From: Tethya wilhelma
Taxonomy: Eukaryota; Porifera; Demospongiae; Tethyida; Tethyidae
Length of the DNA: 64,000 nt
Direction: 5' to 3'
Assembly: GCA_964030475.1 (NCBI GenBank)
Contig: CAXIPT010000003.1
Location: 2,093,058-2,157,057, forward strand
Within the stretch, counting starts at the first letter, position 1, and the number at the start of each line of letters is the position of its first letter. The position numbers were made by a program, and so were the translations under genes. Positions 1 to 11,389 of this stretch are shown in pieces. Under the pieces are notes generated by a model that worked only from the letters and a program-made list of their open reading frames with translations, was not told the origin of the DNA and ran no database searches.

Positions 1-2656
1 CAGCAAGATGCGCCGGTAACACTGGCTTTCTGTAGTTAAACACTGAAGAGGAGCGGAAGTAAAGATACTTAACTAAGAAATAAATTCCAGCGAACATACT
101 TGCAAATGAAGCAAGTTCAAAAAGAGAGTAGTCTGGACGAAGACCAAGAGCTCTCAAAGTGAAAGGGGTGTAATCACTAACAAATTTCTTCAACTGAATT
201 GAGCTAAAGAGTTGTGGTGCTCCAGGAATAAGCTGAGACTGAGCTACATGAGGATGGGCCAGCAGGTAGGAAAGTGCTCCATTTGCTCCACATTTCGTCA
301 TTCCAGTACCACCAAGACCAGCAGCAACTACAAGACCCGGTGCAAGACGGTAAAAATGCACATCATTTTGTGCATTGATTGCCCGTGGACAGCTATCAAC
401 ACAAAGAATACCAACCAGCCTTTCTCCAAAAAGCTTCTTAAGATGCTCAAAGTTCTTAAGAGGATACGTGGCAGGAATCCGTTCAGAACCTATATTTCCG
501 CCCCCAGTGAACTTTCCAAGAGTGATATCAGCTTCAGGAGAATAGGCCACCTCACTCCAGTGTAAAATTTCTGCGCCAACGATTGGCATTTTCCCTCTAA
601 GTAAGAAATAACCAGAGCACCCTGATGCAACGGTCATACTAGGAATGAGACCTTTAAAACCTATCTTGTGCTTAAGTCCGGAGACAAAAGTACGCATTTG
701 ATGGAAAAATGTGGATGTTTCATGAGGATACTCAGTCTGATACTGTGCCGTATAACCTAGAGAAAGAACTACAGAGGAGCAAGGCTGGTACCACACCTTC
801 TGAGATGTCACGTTTTGGAGTTCGACTCCTCTCACACCATTTTCATCAACAAAGACGCTCTTGACCATGACACCTTCCTTCCATGAGTGGCCTGATTTCT
901 CAACTATTTTGCGAAGCACTATATTCATGTCAGCTGGGATCATACCATCGCTAGGGTAGACATACCCTTTGTATATTTCATTTTTGCCCCCCATTACACT
1001 CAACAATTCCGCTTTGCTAAGCTCGCGTGACTCAAACTTGTTGGTACGATAAATGGTTTCGTTATCTTTCTCAATGTGCTTGGCACTGTGCTCATCAAAA
1101 GCTGCATAAATAGCACCATCACAAGTTGGAAAATCTGTCCCTTCTTGATCAGCAGTCCTACCTACGAGCAAAGTTGGATTTCCATCTTTTGATACTACAC
1201 CTAGTTGTGCACCCATTGACTCCAAGTAGCGAAGGACTGGAACAGAGTATTGGGAGTAAGAACGATTGCGAACCCAATCAGTGCTAGCTGGATATATTTT
1301 ATCAATAGCTGAATTTTTGATACCGTGCCAGAATCCTCCATGTAAAACAGATGCTGTTTGTGCAAAATGAGAAGGACTAGAAAAGATTCCACTAAGGGAA
1401 AGGTCTACTGGGAGGTAGCTAATCTTTTGTGATTCCTGAAGTAATCTCTTTCTCGTGTACAACTGCCTGCGTAGAAATTCCCATAGGATTCTGTGACCTT
1501 TTGCCCTGCTATGACTGTCTGCATTGATAGCATGGCTCTGTCTAAGATGAAAATGATAACCGCTTAAACGAGCATTGGACTGTTCAAAGCTATACGTTAT
1601 GTACAAAACGTTTGAACTGTTGGCTTGGTTTTGGGATGTGAGAACACTGTCTAGTGCAGCTCCCACCATGCTTCCAGGACCACCAGCATAGATTGCAGTG
1701 TTGTTTGCATCATGCATTTGTTCGTACTGAGTTCCTTTGATCGAACGAATCGTGACTATGTTCTTTGGGCGCTCACCTGATCTTTCATCAAAGATATGCT
1801 GGTTCTGACAAGCATCTGGAAATAGATGCTCGGTATAGGCATGAAGCTTGGCGTTTGAGGTGATCCATTTTCTTGGCAATTCTAAGTTGTCACCACTCAA
1901 AATGAGTTCCCTAAGATACTTGTCAATTTCTTCACCATGATCACCTTCTATTTCACACCTGTAGTCATATAATAATTATTATAGAAATAATAATTCTTGC
2001 TTCATTTTATAATTGTAGCCGATCTTTACTGACTTATAATTATTCTACATTAAAATACATATCAATGGCAAATATTAACAGCACAGTTATTACCAGGCTA
2101 TATACGACTATATCAGCAGATATTTTTGAAGAATGTAAAAGCAAAGAACATAATCACAATTCGTTCGATCAAAGGAACTCTTTCTCGTGCTTGTATAGAA
2201 GAGCATGTTTGCTCTACAACGGATGCCCATGCCCAATGGATGCATGTGTGCTCAATATATAGTGAACTTTATCAACAACAAGATTAACTGAGCACAGCAA
2301 CAAGATTGTGCAGAGCCTTTATCAGGATTCAGGGGACATTATCAAGCTACATTACTTTACAGGCAGAATATTTTTGAAAAGTAAAATTTTCATGCAAAGA
2401 TGATTGCCAACTGATTAACTTTTCACATTTATTTTTTTTTATTTCAAGGATCGACCATGCATGCAGTCCTGCAATTAATCTAAAAAAAATTTTGCTGATT
2501 GCTAGCAATCCACCCGCAAAACTACAAAAATTAATAATTGATGCTCCTCAAAAATTTCTAGCTATACACTTATAGTTTCAGATCTCCCAATTTCTTTTAC
2601 AATTTTAGCTATGTAAGGGCATACCTGTTAAATTTTTTGTCAAGATTCTCTTCCAT
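1..2656 (-). CDS. FAD-dependent oxidoreductase-like protein, 3' end outside window
   Basis: Minus-strand gene with two visible coding exons: 2656-2625 (start ATG at 2656-2654, beginning MEENLDKKFN) and 1958 to the left edge, open for more than 650 codons. The first exon ends in phase 2 before a GT donor, and the second starts after ...CTACAG with exactly one completing base. An in-frame TGA lies upstream of the ATG, which supports this start. A glycine-rich stretch (YAGGPGSMVGAA) lies near residue 80. A C-terminal LVVAAGLGGTGMTKCG motif resembles the FAD-contacting end of DAO-type oxidoreductases. After it comes a hydrophobic stretch (FASMFAGIYFLVKYLYF), a likely membrane anchor. The substrate cannot be inferred. 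A 5' UTR exon may lie further upstream, since an acceptor (TATACAG) sits just before the ATG. The fold assignment is motif-based inference; the reading frame itself is clear. Confidence 0.6.
2110..2262 (+). pseudogene. Inverted fragment related to the neighbouring oxidoreductase
   Basis: On the plus strand, 2144-2179 matches the minus-strand coding sequence 1765-1730 of the oxidoreductase at about 34 of 36 bases. In the matching frame it reads KNIITIRSIKGT against KNIVTIRSIKGT in the gene. The flanks keep only weak similarity (QQIF against QHIF upstream). No splice sites or extended reading frame support a functional gene. It is best read as a small inverted duplicate or the remnant of a second copy lying in the first intron of the oxidoreductase gene. 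Confidence 0.45.
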
Positions 2657-3539
2657 TACTCACCACCTGTATATAGAAAATAGAAAATTAAAATTGTTGT
2701 TAATAATTATTGTCTTTTTTTTTATGTTGCTACTTACTTGCAATTGCGGTGCACGTATGGTTTGCTGTCCGACAGGTTCAACTTGGCCTTATAGTGTGGT
2801 CTATACTTGTGGCGGTTTTAGTGAAGACAGAATCTGATTCAATGTATACATACTTAATTTTTTTAATTAGTATCCTAAACACTTGTATACCTGTATTTCA
2901 CAACAAAAGACATCCATTTAATGTAAATAATATAATATAATGGAAGCTAACTCTACAAACCATAATGTAAAACATATATGGAAACTTGTAGCTAAAATGG
3001 GCTAAGTTGTTAAGTCTAAAGTCACTCAAAAAAACTAAGTTCCTTTTCTCTACCGAGAGAAAACTTTGTTTTTCACTAATGAATGTTGTTTACCTGTATT
3101 ACAAACCGTACTGACTTTGACTGTTTTACTTGTATGTTTGTGTGTGCAGATCTATAAGCCGCTCGCTAGTACAGTGTAGAACACATGCACACATGCTTGA
3201 TCAAAAAAATTACTAAGATTAGTTACTACAAAATATGGAGCACAACCAATTTGCAATGCCAGATGATGTGCATTATCAAGAACATTAATATGATTTATAT
3301 AGTATTATACTGTATACTTGACAAACATAATGGTTTACAGACACAAAGCAATAATACTAATGACCACTAAAACAATGTATTTTAATATGTAATCATTAGT
3401 TTGCATTTTCAACAAAGGCACAATAATTAACAGTTTACCTAAACAAAATAATATCTACAGAATTATTGTCAGCTGATAGTTACAATTACTAATTAAAATT
3501 ACATTATATATTAGAGAGAGAAGTCTTGTTCACATTTTG
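2657..3539. other. Intergenic spacer between oxidoreductase and proton channel
   Basis: AT-rich sequence upstream of the oxidoreductase start and downstream of the HVCN1 stop. On the minus strand a donor-like GTAAGT near 2750 and the acceptor just before 2660 could bound a 5' UTR intron of the oxidoreductase gene. No convincing coding sequence was seen. Confidence 0.4.
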
Positions 3540-3976
3540 TCAGACATCTGCAGAATATTCTTCATCACTGTCCTTCTTTTTGTCACCACTTGCCATCACT
3601 TTGCGACGATTTCGTACCTTTAGTTGATCTTTCAGTTGTAAATTTTCTTTCTATATGTGTATATATAATTTAAAAGTTGATCAATTATACAAATTAATCT
3701 AACACAGAAAATAGCAAAATCTGCCCAAAACTAAAAGAAACCTTCCCAATGCCTGCTAGCGCTCATGTAAGTATCTCATAAATTGGCATGTGTATCTCAT
3801 TATCCCCCAATTATTGTATCAGATTAATTTTTGCTAATGCTTTGACAAACCTCAGTATCTTCTAACTTCACTTGACACTTGTGGTAAGCGTGGATGATTC
3901 TTCTTGCTTCAGCTCTAGCTTCATCAAGTTGATTGTCAACTTGAACTTTAGCTGTGATTACAGCACCTGAGATGTN

Positions 3977-4041
<65 letters not shown>

Positions 4042-4939
4042 GTGTGTGTGTATGTGTGTGTGTGTGTGTTTGCAATTAAAGAGGATCGAGATAATTTATA
4101 TATATAGTTCTTACCATTCACTATTCTCACAACTCGCCACAATCGGAGCAAAATTAGTAGAACTGCTGCTTCAAACGCTTCCTCTTCTGCACTGCAATGT
4201 ATAGTAACATAAAAAAACTTAATTACTCAATGTCAAAAGTACATATCAGACAAATTGTTTCAATGGAAAAAAGTAATCACTACAAGAGTCATTTGGATAC
4301 TATGTACCCATGTTGTGTTTGCAGAAGTTTGTCAAACTACTGTATAGTGGGTAAATTAATTTGATCAGAATTTAATTTGCCGAATCAGCAAATTGATCTG
4401 CAAATTGTCAAATTAAAGGTCACCAAACAGTTTCACACATGCACTTTATAATCTTTGTAGCATGCAGAATTTAATTGCCAAACTGAAATTGTCAATCATG
4501 GTAAAATGCGAATTTGCCAAATTTTAAGTACACCTATAGAATTTATCCATGCACTATAGTAAGTCTTACAGTGAGGCCACATCCAGTACCCATGACAGGA
4601 CAACCACTACACCATCAAATACCTCAAACTTGTGCGTGAAATACTTGAGACGAAAGGCAACGAATTTTAGAGCAAGCTACATGTTCAAAAACATAATAGA
4701 GTTGTAAAAATTGTATAAAATAAACAAAGATACTATACTACTGAACAACTTAAGTGTTTGTTTGATAAAATTACCTCAATCATGAACAGTGAGAGAATGG
4801 CTAGAGAACAGTAGTGTAGAACAAGAGCAGGGTTGACACCAAGTGGTTCACTTTCTATATAAAATGGAAAGGCAAAAAAAAATTCTATTACACATTTACA
4901 AATATAGACCCTTGTCTTGTGTGTGAATGTGTGTGTGTG

Positions 4940-5011
<72 letters not shown>

Positions 5012-6317
5012 TGTGTGTTAATTTGTTTGTTTGCAACTGTCTATAGCAATCAGGCTAATTGCCTGTTAGTGGCTGGGTGAAGGTGACAATAGAGTACCTA
5101 GAGGTCACAGGGGTCAATGGACAACAAAACAGTTGCACGCCCTTAAGTGTGCGGCACTCGACCATATCAAGCACCCACTATAAAGGTCATGCAACTGTAA
5201 TGTGTGTCTGTGTGTGTGAGTGAGTTGGGTAAAATATCTGATGGTTTTGTGGTTACACACAGCTATTGTAACATGTAGACATAAACTAACATTAGCCATC
5301 ACAAGCTGAGACTTACGATCGACACACACTCGTCTTCCTCCACGAAATTTGCAGACACACAGTCCTTCATTGCCCAGTCCATCTCCCGGAGCCCTTGACA
5401 CATTCACACCACTGAGAATCATAGTGGCGTGGGGCCCACATCGCTCCCTGTTCTCATAGTGACAGCGCTCAGACTGCTGGAGAAAGCCTTCACCGGTACA
5501 GACGTAGTTACCTGCAGCCAAGTATGAAGTTGATACATTAATTTTTTCATGCTCTTTGTAGGTGACTTGTGGGAACATGTAACAATAATCTCAATAAGAA
5601 ATTTCTTTAAATTATGGCATATATATTGGTACCTTTATTTTCAGGACAATATAGAGAGTAATTCCCATAGCTTTACTAACACTAAATTTACTGTATATCT
5701 ATAACTATGTCACATACCATTTAATACCCATGAGACTTTCTGAAAATCGATCAGTATCTGATGAATACTGTAGCTACATATCTGGGTAGACTACATAATC
5801 TTAAAGATTTTGGATAATATTATTAGTGTAGTTATTAATAGTGACTAAAGCCTATTAATTTTGTGTAGTTCATTTAAGCCTTTGTGCTTTTTCCCTATAA
5901 CTAAATTGGCCCTTTATCAACTGATTTATGCATTATAGGGTATGTGACTGCATCAAAGCCATTCTAGTTCGATGACTCAGGGTAACATGAATAACAAAAT
6001 TATATAACTTTAGCTTAGTGTTTTAGACATTATTTGCTTAATATTTTAGTTATTGTTGCACTTTAATTTGATTACTTAACTTCAGTTGCAACAAGCTCAT
6101 AATCATTTCAGTTTTAGTTAAGTCAACTCAACAAACTGGCAGTGAATAACCTTCAAATTCACTCACCTAAAGCTCCGACATCAAGTAGCAGCTCAAAGAT
6201 GACGATAAAAGCATCCAGTCCAACTAGAATGACTATGACCAAGTGAAACCAATGGTTGTGAAGTGCATGTTGCATTCGACCTCGCCAACTGTGTGTGTGT
6301 GTGTGCATGTGTGTGTG

Positions 6318-6355
<38 letters not shown>

Positions 6356-6358
6356 TGT

Positions 6359-6434
<76 letters not shown>

Positions 6435-7578
6435 TAAACATACAACTGAATGATTCAGCTCAATTAGGAACCTACATTTAAATTGCTTAAACTCAACCAT
6501 CTTAAACATAATCATTATGATGATTTCAAAAATCCGAATCAGTATAATTATGTTTGATAAGTTTGCACTTACGTTAGTCCCTCATCAATACTGCTTGCCA
6601 GTGATTCCACATCATAGTACTCATCCACTGAAGCGTCAGAGTCACTGTCAAAGGAATCGGGATCGACTTTCTCATGTATCTCTCTCTTTTGTGTTCTAGC
6701 TCTCCGCTTTATACGTCCTTCTGTCCTCCGAGGTACTTCCTCTCTTTCTTCTCCTCCCCCGGCACCAGGCTGGTATCGAGTCTTATTCTTGGTGTACCGG
6801 GCTGGCACGGGAGCTGGTGATGGTGCCTTGGTGCTATCAAAGTGGTAGTATTCGGAATTGGATAAAAATTGTCCATCGTTTCCTTCAGCTTGAATTGATG
6901 GGCTGTGCATATACAATGATATGTAATATGCAAAGTATTCAGTGTTGTATTTTAGCTTTGCCGCCCGTGGGTAAATAATAGACACTTAATTCATGGTCAT
7001 TCATAGAATGACTATGCACATTTAGTACATCAAAATAAATGCTAGTTTGCTTAGACAAAGCTTATAAATTTTTAATATTATCGTGCAGTGCCCACGTTAG
7101 TTTTGTTTATTAAAAAAACAATATTTATCAGTATAATTATGTGTGTTGCAGACCTATAAAGTTTAACAGCTGCTTGTAAACAGGCTTTCAAATTCTTCGC
7201 TAAAAGTAGCTCTTCAATCAACTTTTTTTATGAAACCTAAATTACAGCAGTAATAATACAACCAATGATCCCAGCTAAATCAGACTGTGAGTGAGTTAAT
7301 CATTGTGTAGAGCAATGAATTATTTGAGTTTAATCAAACTTTTGAAAGCAACCAGATAGATATATTGATCTGAATTACTGAATGGTGATATAATATTATA
7401 CCATAAATTTGTTCCTATACAGTATTGAAATTACAATGGTGCCTCGGGTAGGAGATGAGAAACAAACACTTCAGTTTGAGATACCTAGCCAGCCATCCCT
7501 GACCCTGCCATGTTTGCATGCATTGTGGACTTACTTCGTTGCTGCTGTTACACTTGGTAGCTCCTCCCCTTCAGACAT
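3540..7578 (-). CDS. HVCN1: Voltage-gated proton channel (Hv1 family) with Cys-rich S1-S2 loop
   Basis: Nine minus-strand exons: 7578-7535, 6902-6573, 6288-6167, 5511-5317, 4854-4775, 4676-4570, 4191-4115, 3966-3851, 3650-3540. They total 1182 nt (393 aa plus stop), and every intron has GT-AG borders and matching phase. The voltage-sensor domain is unmistakable. S1 (about residues 137-160) contains GLDAFIVIFELLLD, with the Asp aligned to human D112, the selectivity residue. S2 has HYCSLAILSLFMIE. S3 has KFEVFDGVVVVLSWVLD. S4 has LLRLWRVVRIVNG, with all three Hv1 arginines and the Asn. A cytoplasmic coiled coil (about 320-370) suits dimerisation. In the family this protein conducts protons outward across the plasma membrane. 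The His equivalent to zinc ligand H140 is present in S2, but the position of H193 is occupied by an acidic stretch (AEEEAFEA). Residues about 166-230 form a six-cysteine extracellular insert not present in human Hv1. The N-terminus is about 135 aa, with a basic cluster followed by acidic Ser/Asp-rich sequence. Confidence 0.93.
3975..4070. repeat. (TG)n microsatellite in HVCN1 intron, next to 3' splice site
   Basis: A TG dinucleotide tract, interrupted by a few variants, with one N at 3976. On the coding (minus) strand it is a CA repeat ending about 4 nt before the acceptor CTCAG that precedes the coiled-coil exon (3966-3851). Confidence 0.9.
4919..5018. repeat. (TG)n microsatellite in HVCN1 intron
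   Basis: A TG tract of about 100 bp in the intron between the cysteine-rich loop exon and the S2 exon, roughly 65-165 nt upstream of the S2 acceptor on the minus strand. Confidence 0.9.
6291..6433. repeat. (TG)n microsatellite forming the acceptor of the S1 exon
   Basis: A TG tract of about 140 bp with scattered CATG and TATG interruptions. On the minus strand it is a CA repeat that runs directly into ACACACAG at the start of the S1 exon (6288), so the repeat itself supplies the 3' splice site. Confidence 0.92.
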
Positions 7579-7863
7579 CTCCTCAAACTAAACTTTTTGT
7601 CTGTTGTAGAAATAGCCTTGGTTTAGCGTACACGATAGAATCTTTACTTTTGAGAAATGAAACAGCGAAGGCACCCCTAGTTCTGTTTGTGTCTTAGTTT
7701 GTAAATATTCATTGCATTTCTAGACTCCAGGGTTTACACAGAGGCGTAACACGCCCTTTGAATGAAACGTGGGCGGAGCTGCTCTTTGCAAAATTTATGT
7801 AGGCGGAGCTACGTTCTGTAGCTCAGCAACCATCACCTGGAGCGCTGTACTTCAAAGTCCAAC
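7579..7863. promoter_or_regulatory. Divergent promoter between HVCN1 and FAM227-like gene
   Basis: Only 285 bp separate the HVCN1 start codon (minus, 7578) from the FAM227-like start codon (plus, 7864). The segment contains two copies of a GGCGGAGCT element (about 7771 and 7802), CG-containing motifs and a GTAGCTCAGCAAC motif near the FAM227 side. No TATA box was recognised. The arrangement indicates a shared bidirectional promoter; co-regulation is inferred. Confidence 0.6.
7818..7830 (+). promoter_or_regulatory. Possible RFX X-box (GTAGCTCAGCAAC)
   Basis: The sequence fits the X-box half-site pattern GTHNYY plus RRNAAC with a 1-nt spacer. It lies 34 bp before the start codon of the FAM227-like gene, a usual position for RFX control of ciliary genes. 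A single motif match of this length can occur by chance. Confidence 0.35.
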
Positions 7864-10800
7864 ATGTTCAGCTTCTATGGCTCTCCTTTTCAAGCACAAA
7901 GTGCCAAGGAACAGCCCCAAAACGCTCAGCCGCCTCTACCTCGACCTAAGAGCCCTCCGAAGTCCTTTGAAGAGTGGATCTCTTCTCAAGGAGCTCAGAG
8001 TCTACTTCAGAGACCAGGCTCTAGTCAGTGGCCTGATGATAGTCAGGCACAGTGGCCTGTCCATAGCACAGAGCATGGTAAACTTATACAAGGAGATGGT
8101 GGAAAAGAAGATCTGTTGCTTGGAAGTTTGGATGATATAAGAAAAGACCTACAACAGCATGCACGTAGGTTGATTTACCCATTGTGTTTAAAAAATTAAT
8201 AGCATTAGACATCAATTAATGACAATATTATAGTACCAATGGTCCATATTAAACTTTATGTGTAGTACATAGATAGTGATTTATATTGTAGCCTTATTCT
8301 TTAACATGGACATGTAATGCATACTGAGTGGTGTCTTCAAAAACATGCAGGAAGCATTAAATTTTTGTAAAGTGATGCTGGAAGTGCATGGTCATTTTTT
8401 TATAACAGTTGCCTGTTTCTCTGTATCATTCCAGTCTATACATTTACCATATGGAAGTGACTTGCTTTCACCCGCTCCGTCTATAAGCACTTGGCTATTG
8501 CAATGATCTAAAATGAGTCACATATATATTTGTGATGTTTACCCTACAGCTTGGGACGGTGTGTTTCTTGACAATATTGACAGACAATTGCAAGAACTAG
8601 AGAAGACTTTGGGCTACCTCGCCAACAGATTCATTTGTGAGCGTGATCCAAACTCCCAAGAGAGTGCCGCAGGAGGACTAAGAAACATCAACAACATCAG
8701 TAAGCCAGTGGTAGTACGTAATCACCTTTGGAACCAAAGAAATCATTTTAAGCCAGTTGTGTCCATGGCAGATACTGAGGCCACACCAAATTGATTTCAT
8801 GTTTCTCGGATTGTCTACAGAAACTTACTGACCCGGCCGGCCGGCAAAAAAATAAAAATAAAAATAATAACCATTAATAATTTGATTGTATTTCAGTGCA
8901 CATGCGCGTGGATTCACGAGTGCACTGCGATGATTTTGTCTCAAAAACGCTATTTAGCTGGTTAGCTGCATTTCAACTGCTTGTTTGGCAGTAGCTATGA
9001 TCTCCAAACTATTTTTAAAAGGAAAAATGGCTAAACTGATTCACGAATCAAGAGCTGGAGCGAAGTAAGTAGCCACACCCATCATGAATATAATTTACAT
9101 TTTTTTTCATTTTGCCAAAATTGTGACCCGCCGGATCCGAGAAACAGGAAATCAATTTGGTGTGGCCTGAGTTAGCTGCCTGGATACTGCATGAACCATT
9201 TGTATATAGCCCTGTATATATATGCACCACAATTATATTTAGCAAAGTGGGGAAGACTTAAGGCTACCATTTTTAGGCCTATACCCTTATAGTTGTATAC
9301 ATGTTAAAAGGAACAAGAAAAAAAGACTGGGCTTGTCCGGGAGTCGAACCCGGGACCTCTCGCACCCAAAGCGAGAATCATGCCCCTAGACCAACAAGCC
9401 TGGCACACTTCAAACAATGAATTGCTTTATTGTACTTCTGGATATATCTACAGTTCAGTCTGTCCTTTGGTAGTTTACCCAAGAGATTAAGTATGAGGTG
9501 TTGGATTAGGTATGGCATGCTTTGACAAGTTTGCCGTGGCATGGCATGCAGCACATGCTTGTCATGTATTTGTATCATGCGTGCATGGTGGGTCACAACA
9601 TTATATGTAGGTATAGTGGATAGGGTTTTTTTTGCTCCTTTGCATTGCATAATTTTATGAGTTCTAGTAACTCATTCGACTATAATTCATAAAAAAAAAT
9701 AGAATTTAGCTATATAAATCCTAAGATTTTTTACTTTGACATCATCATACTGGCATGAATTGTATTATCACCTCTATATCTGGTGGAGTATTACTATAGC
9801 AGGTATATCTACTTGACTATGAGATTGTATGAGATGTGACAGTGTGCCTGGAAGAATATATAGGAATATAAACACTGAATTCATGTTTTTGTAGCTTTTA
9901 TGACTGAACTAAATGAAATGGATCTAGTAACCGCAAGAAATGTACACAGCAGTAAATATGGCTCGAAATCGGTAAGGAACATTATTGAATTTTTAGCTTA
10001 CACATACAATTTCAATGGAATTTGTTTAGAAAAATCAAGATCAAGACCAAGAAAATGATATCAAGGTATACTATAGAGTTAATGCATTGTTCAATTTGGT
10101 TCAAACTTTTTTGGTGTTTTCAGACTTTAAAGTTTCCTGGATTTGGAAGTGGTGCAATTATTCAGCTACCTGGAAAATTGGAAGCTTTACCAATATTGGA
10201 TTTAGTAACAAAAGCACAGCAATTTCCGGTATAGTTATAATTGCGTTGTGTGAATCTGATTATCAGTGTGGCTTGTTGGTCTAGGGGCATGATTCTCGCT
10301 TTGGGTGCGAGAGGTCCCGGGTTCGAATCCCGGACAAGCCCATTTTTTTTTATTTTTTTTTTCAGTTGTTGATTTGTTTGTTACCTTGTACATGTAGGCA
10401 TATATTGTTAGAGCCTGGAGAAAGATTTTTTATTCAGATTCATCAACTGCATTATTTCAGGTAAGCTATGCTCAAAGCTCTGAGAGTCTCAACCCTTCTA
10501 CATAAAGCACTGATTTTATGAAGAAGATTCATTTGCATTTATTTCAATTCTTATACTTATTTAGAACACTTTTTGGTGGATTTGGATGGACCAGTTTAAG
10601 GTATGTGCACTAGTACTACAGTCCATCTGGTTTGAGAATGCCGCCGGAAGTGAATTAATGAGATTCATAACCATACTTTTTCTATGGGACAAAATAGCTA
10701 ACTTTTGACTGGTAAGGCGTAGGAAGCTGAAAAAGCAACCAAAAAGACGGGAAGAACGAGCGCTTTCCAATGGTGCTTGAAATTTTGAAATCGGTTGGAT

Positions 10801-11354
10801 ATTTAAAAAGTTATTCAAGTTTTTCTACCGGCATTCTCAAACCAGATGCACTTTAGCTGCTGGCATCATATTAGTACTCTCACACTTGTCCAATGACTTG
10901 TATCTAGCACATGATAATTTTGTATACATGCACAAACATGTAATAAAGCCAAATCCAGAGCAACAAGCCCAACTTTTTGATACTATAGCTGAGTCCTTTG
11001 CTTCAAATATCATAAATATGGATGAAAAGCATAAGGATGAAGTATTTGTGGTAAGATTCTACAAATAAAGATGATCACTTTATGAAAACTTCACACACTA
11101 AATGAATCTGATATTGATTTTCTCTTGATTTCTTCCTTAGCACTATCCTGGTTGTTTGAGTCAAGCTCTATATTGTGCTTTCTGCAAGGCTTTTCCCAAA
11201 TTTAACAAGTACTTCAACTCACCTAAGTTTCTTGTCTATATCAGTGATCTGATGTCAGAATGGATTGCAGGTAAGCAAACACAATTAAAATGGATGACAG
11301 TTGTTTTCTCAGTCTCTGCCACAATCACAAATATACGTATACGTACATGTATAT

Positions 11355-11389
<35 letters not shown>

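Noticed and set aside
212..565. 117-codon plus-strand frame
   Set aside because: It is antisense to the long oxidoreductase exon, which has the protein-like composition and consistent motifs.
2637..2940. Hydrophobic plus-strand frames
   Set aside because: No domain, no splice support, AT-rich; the minus-strand start exon of the oxidoreductase overlaps the region.
4339..4562. Possible MITE in an HVCN1 intron with ACTGTATAGTG / CACTATAGT ends
   Set aside because: The inverted ends are short and imperfect and no target duplication was found.
3824..6515. Several Thr-His or Cys-Val alternating reading frames on both strands
   Set aside because: These are translations of (TG)n/(CA)n microsatellites, partly overlapping real HVCN1 exons; they are not genes.
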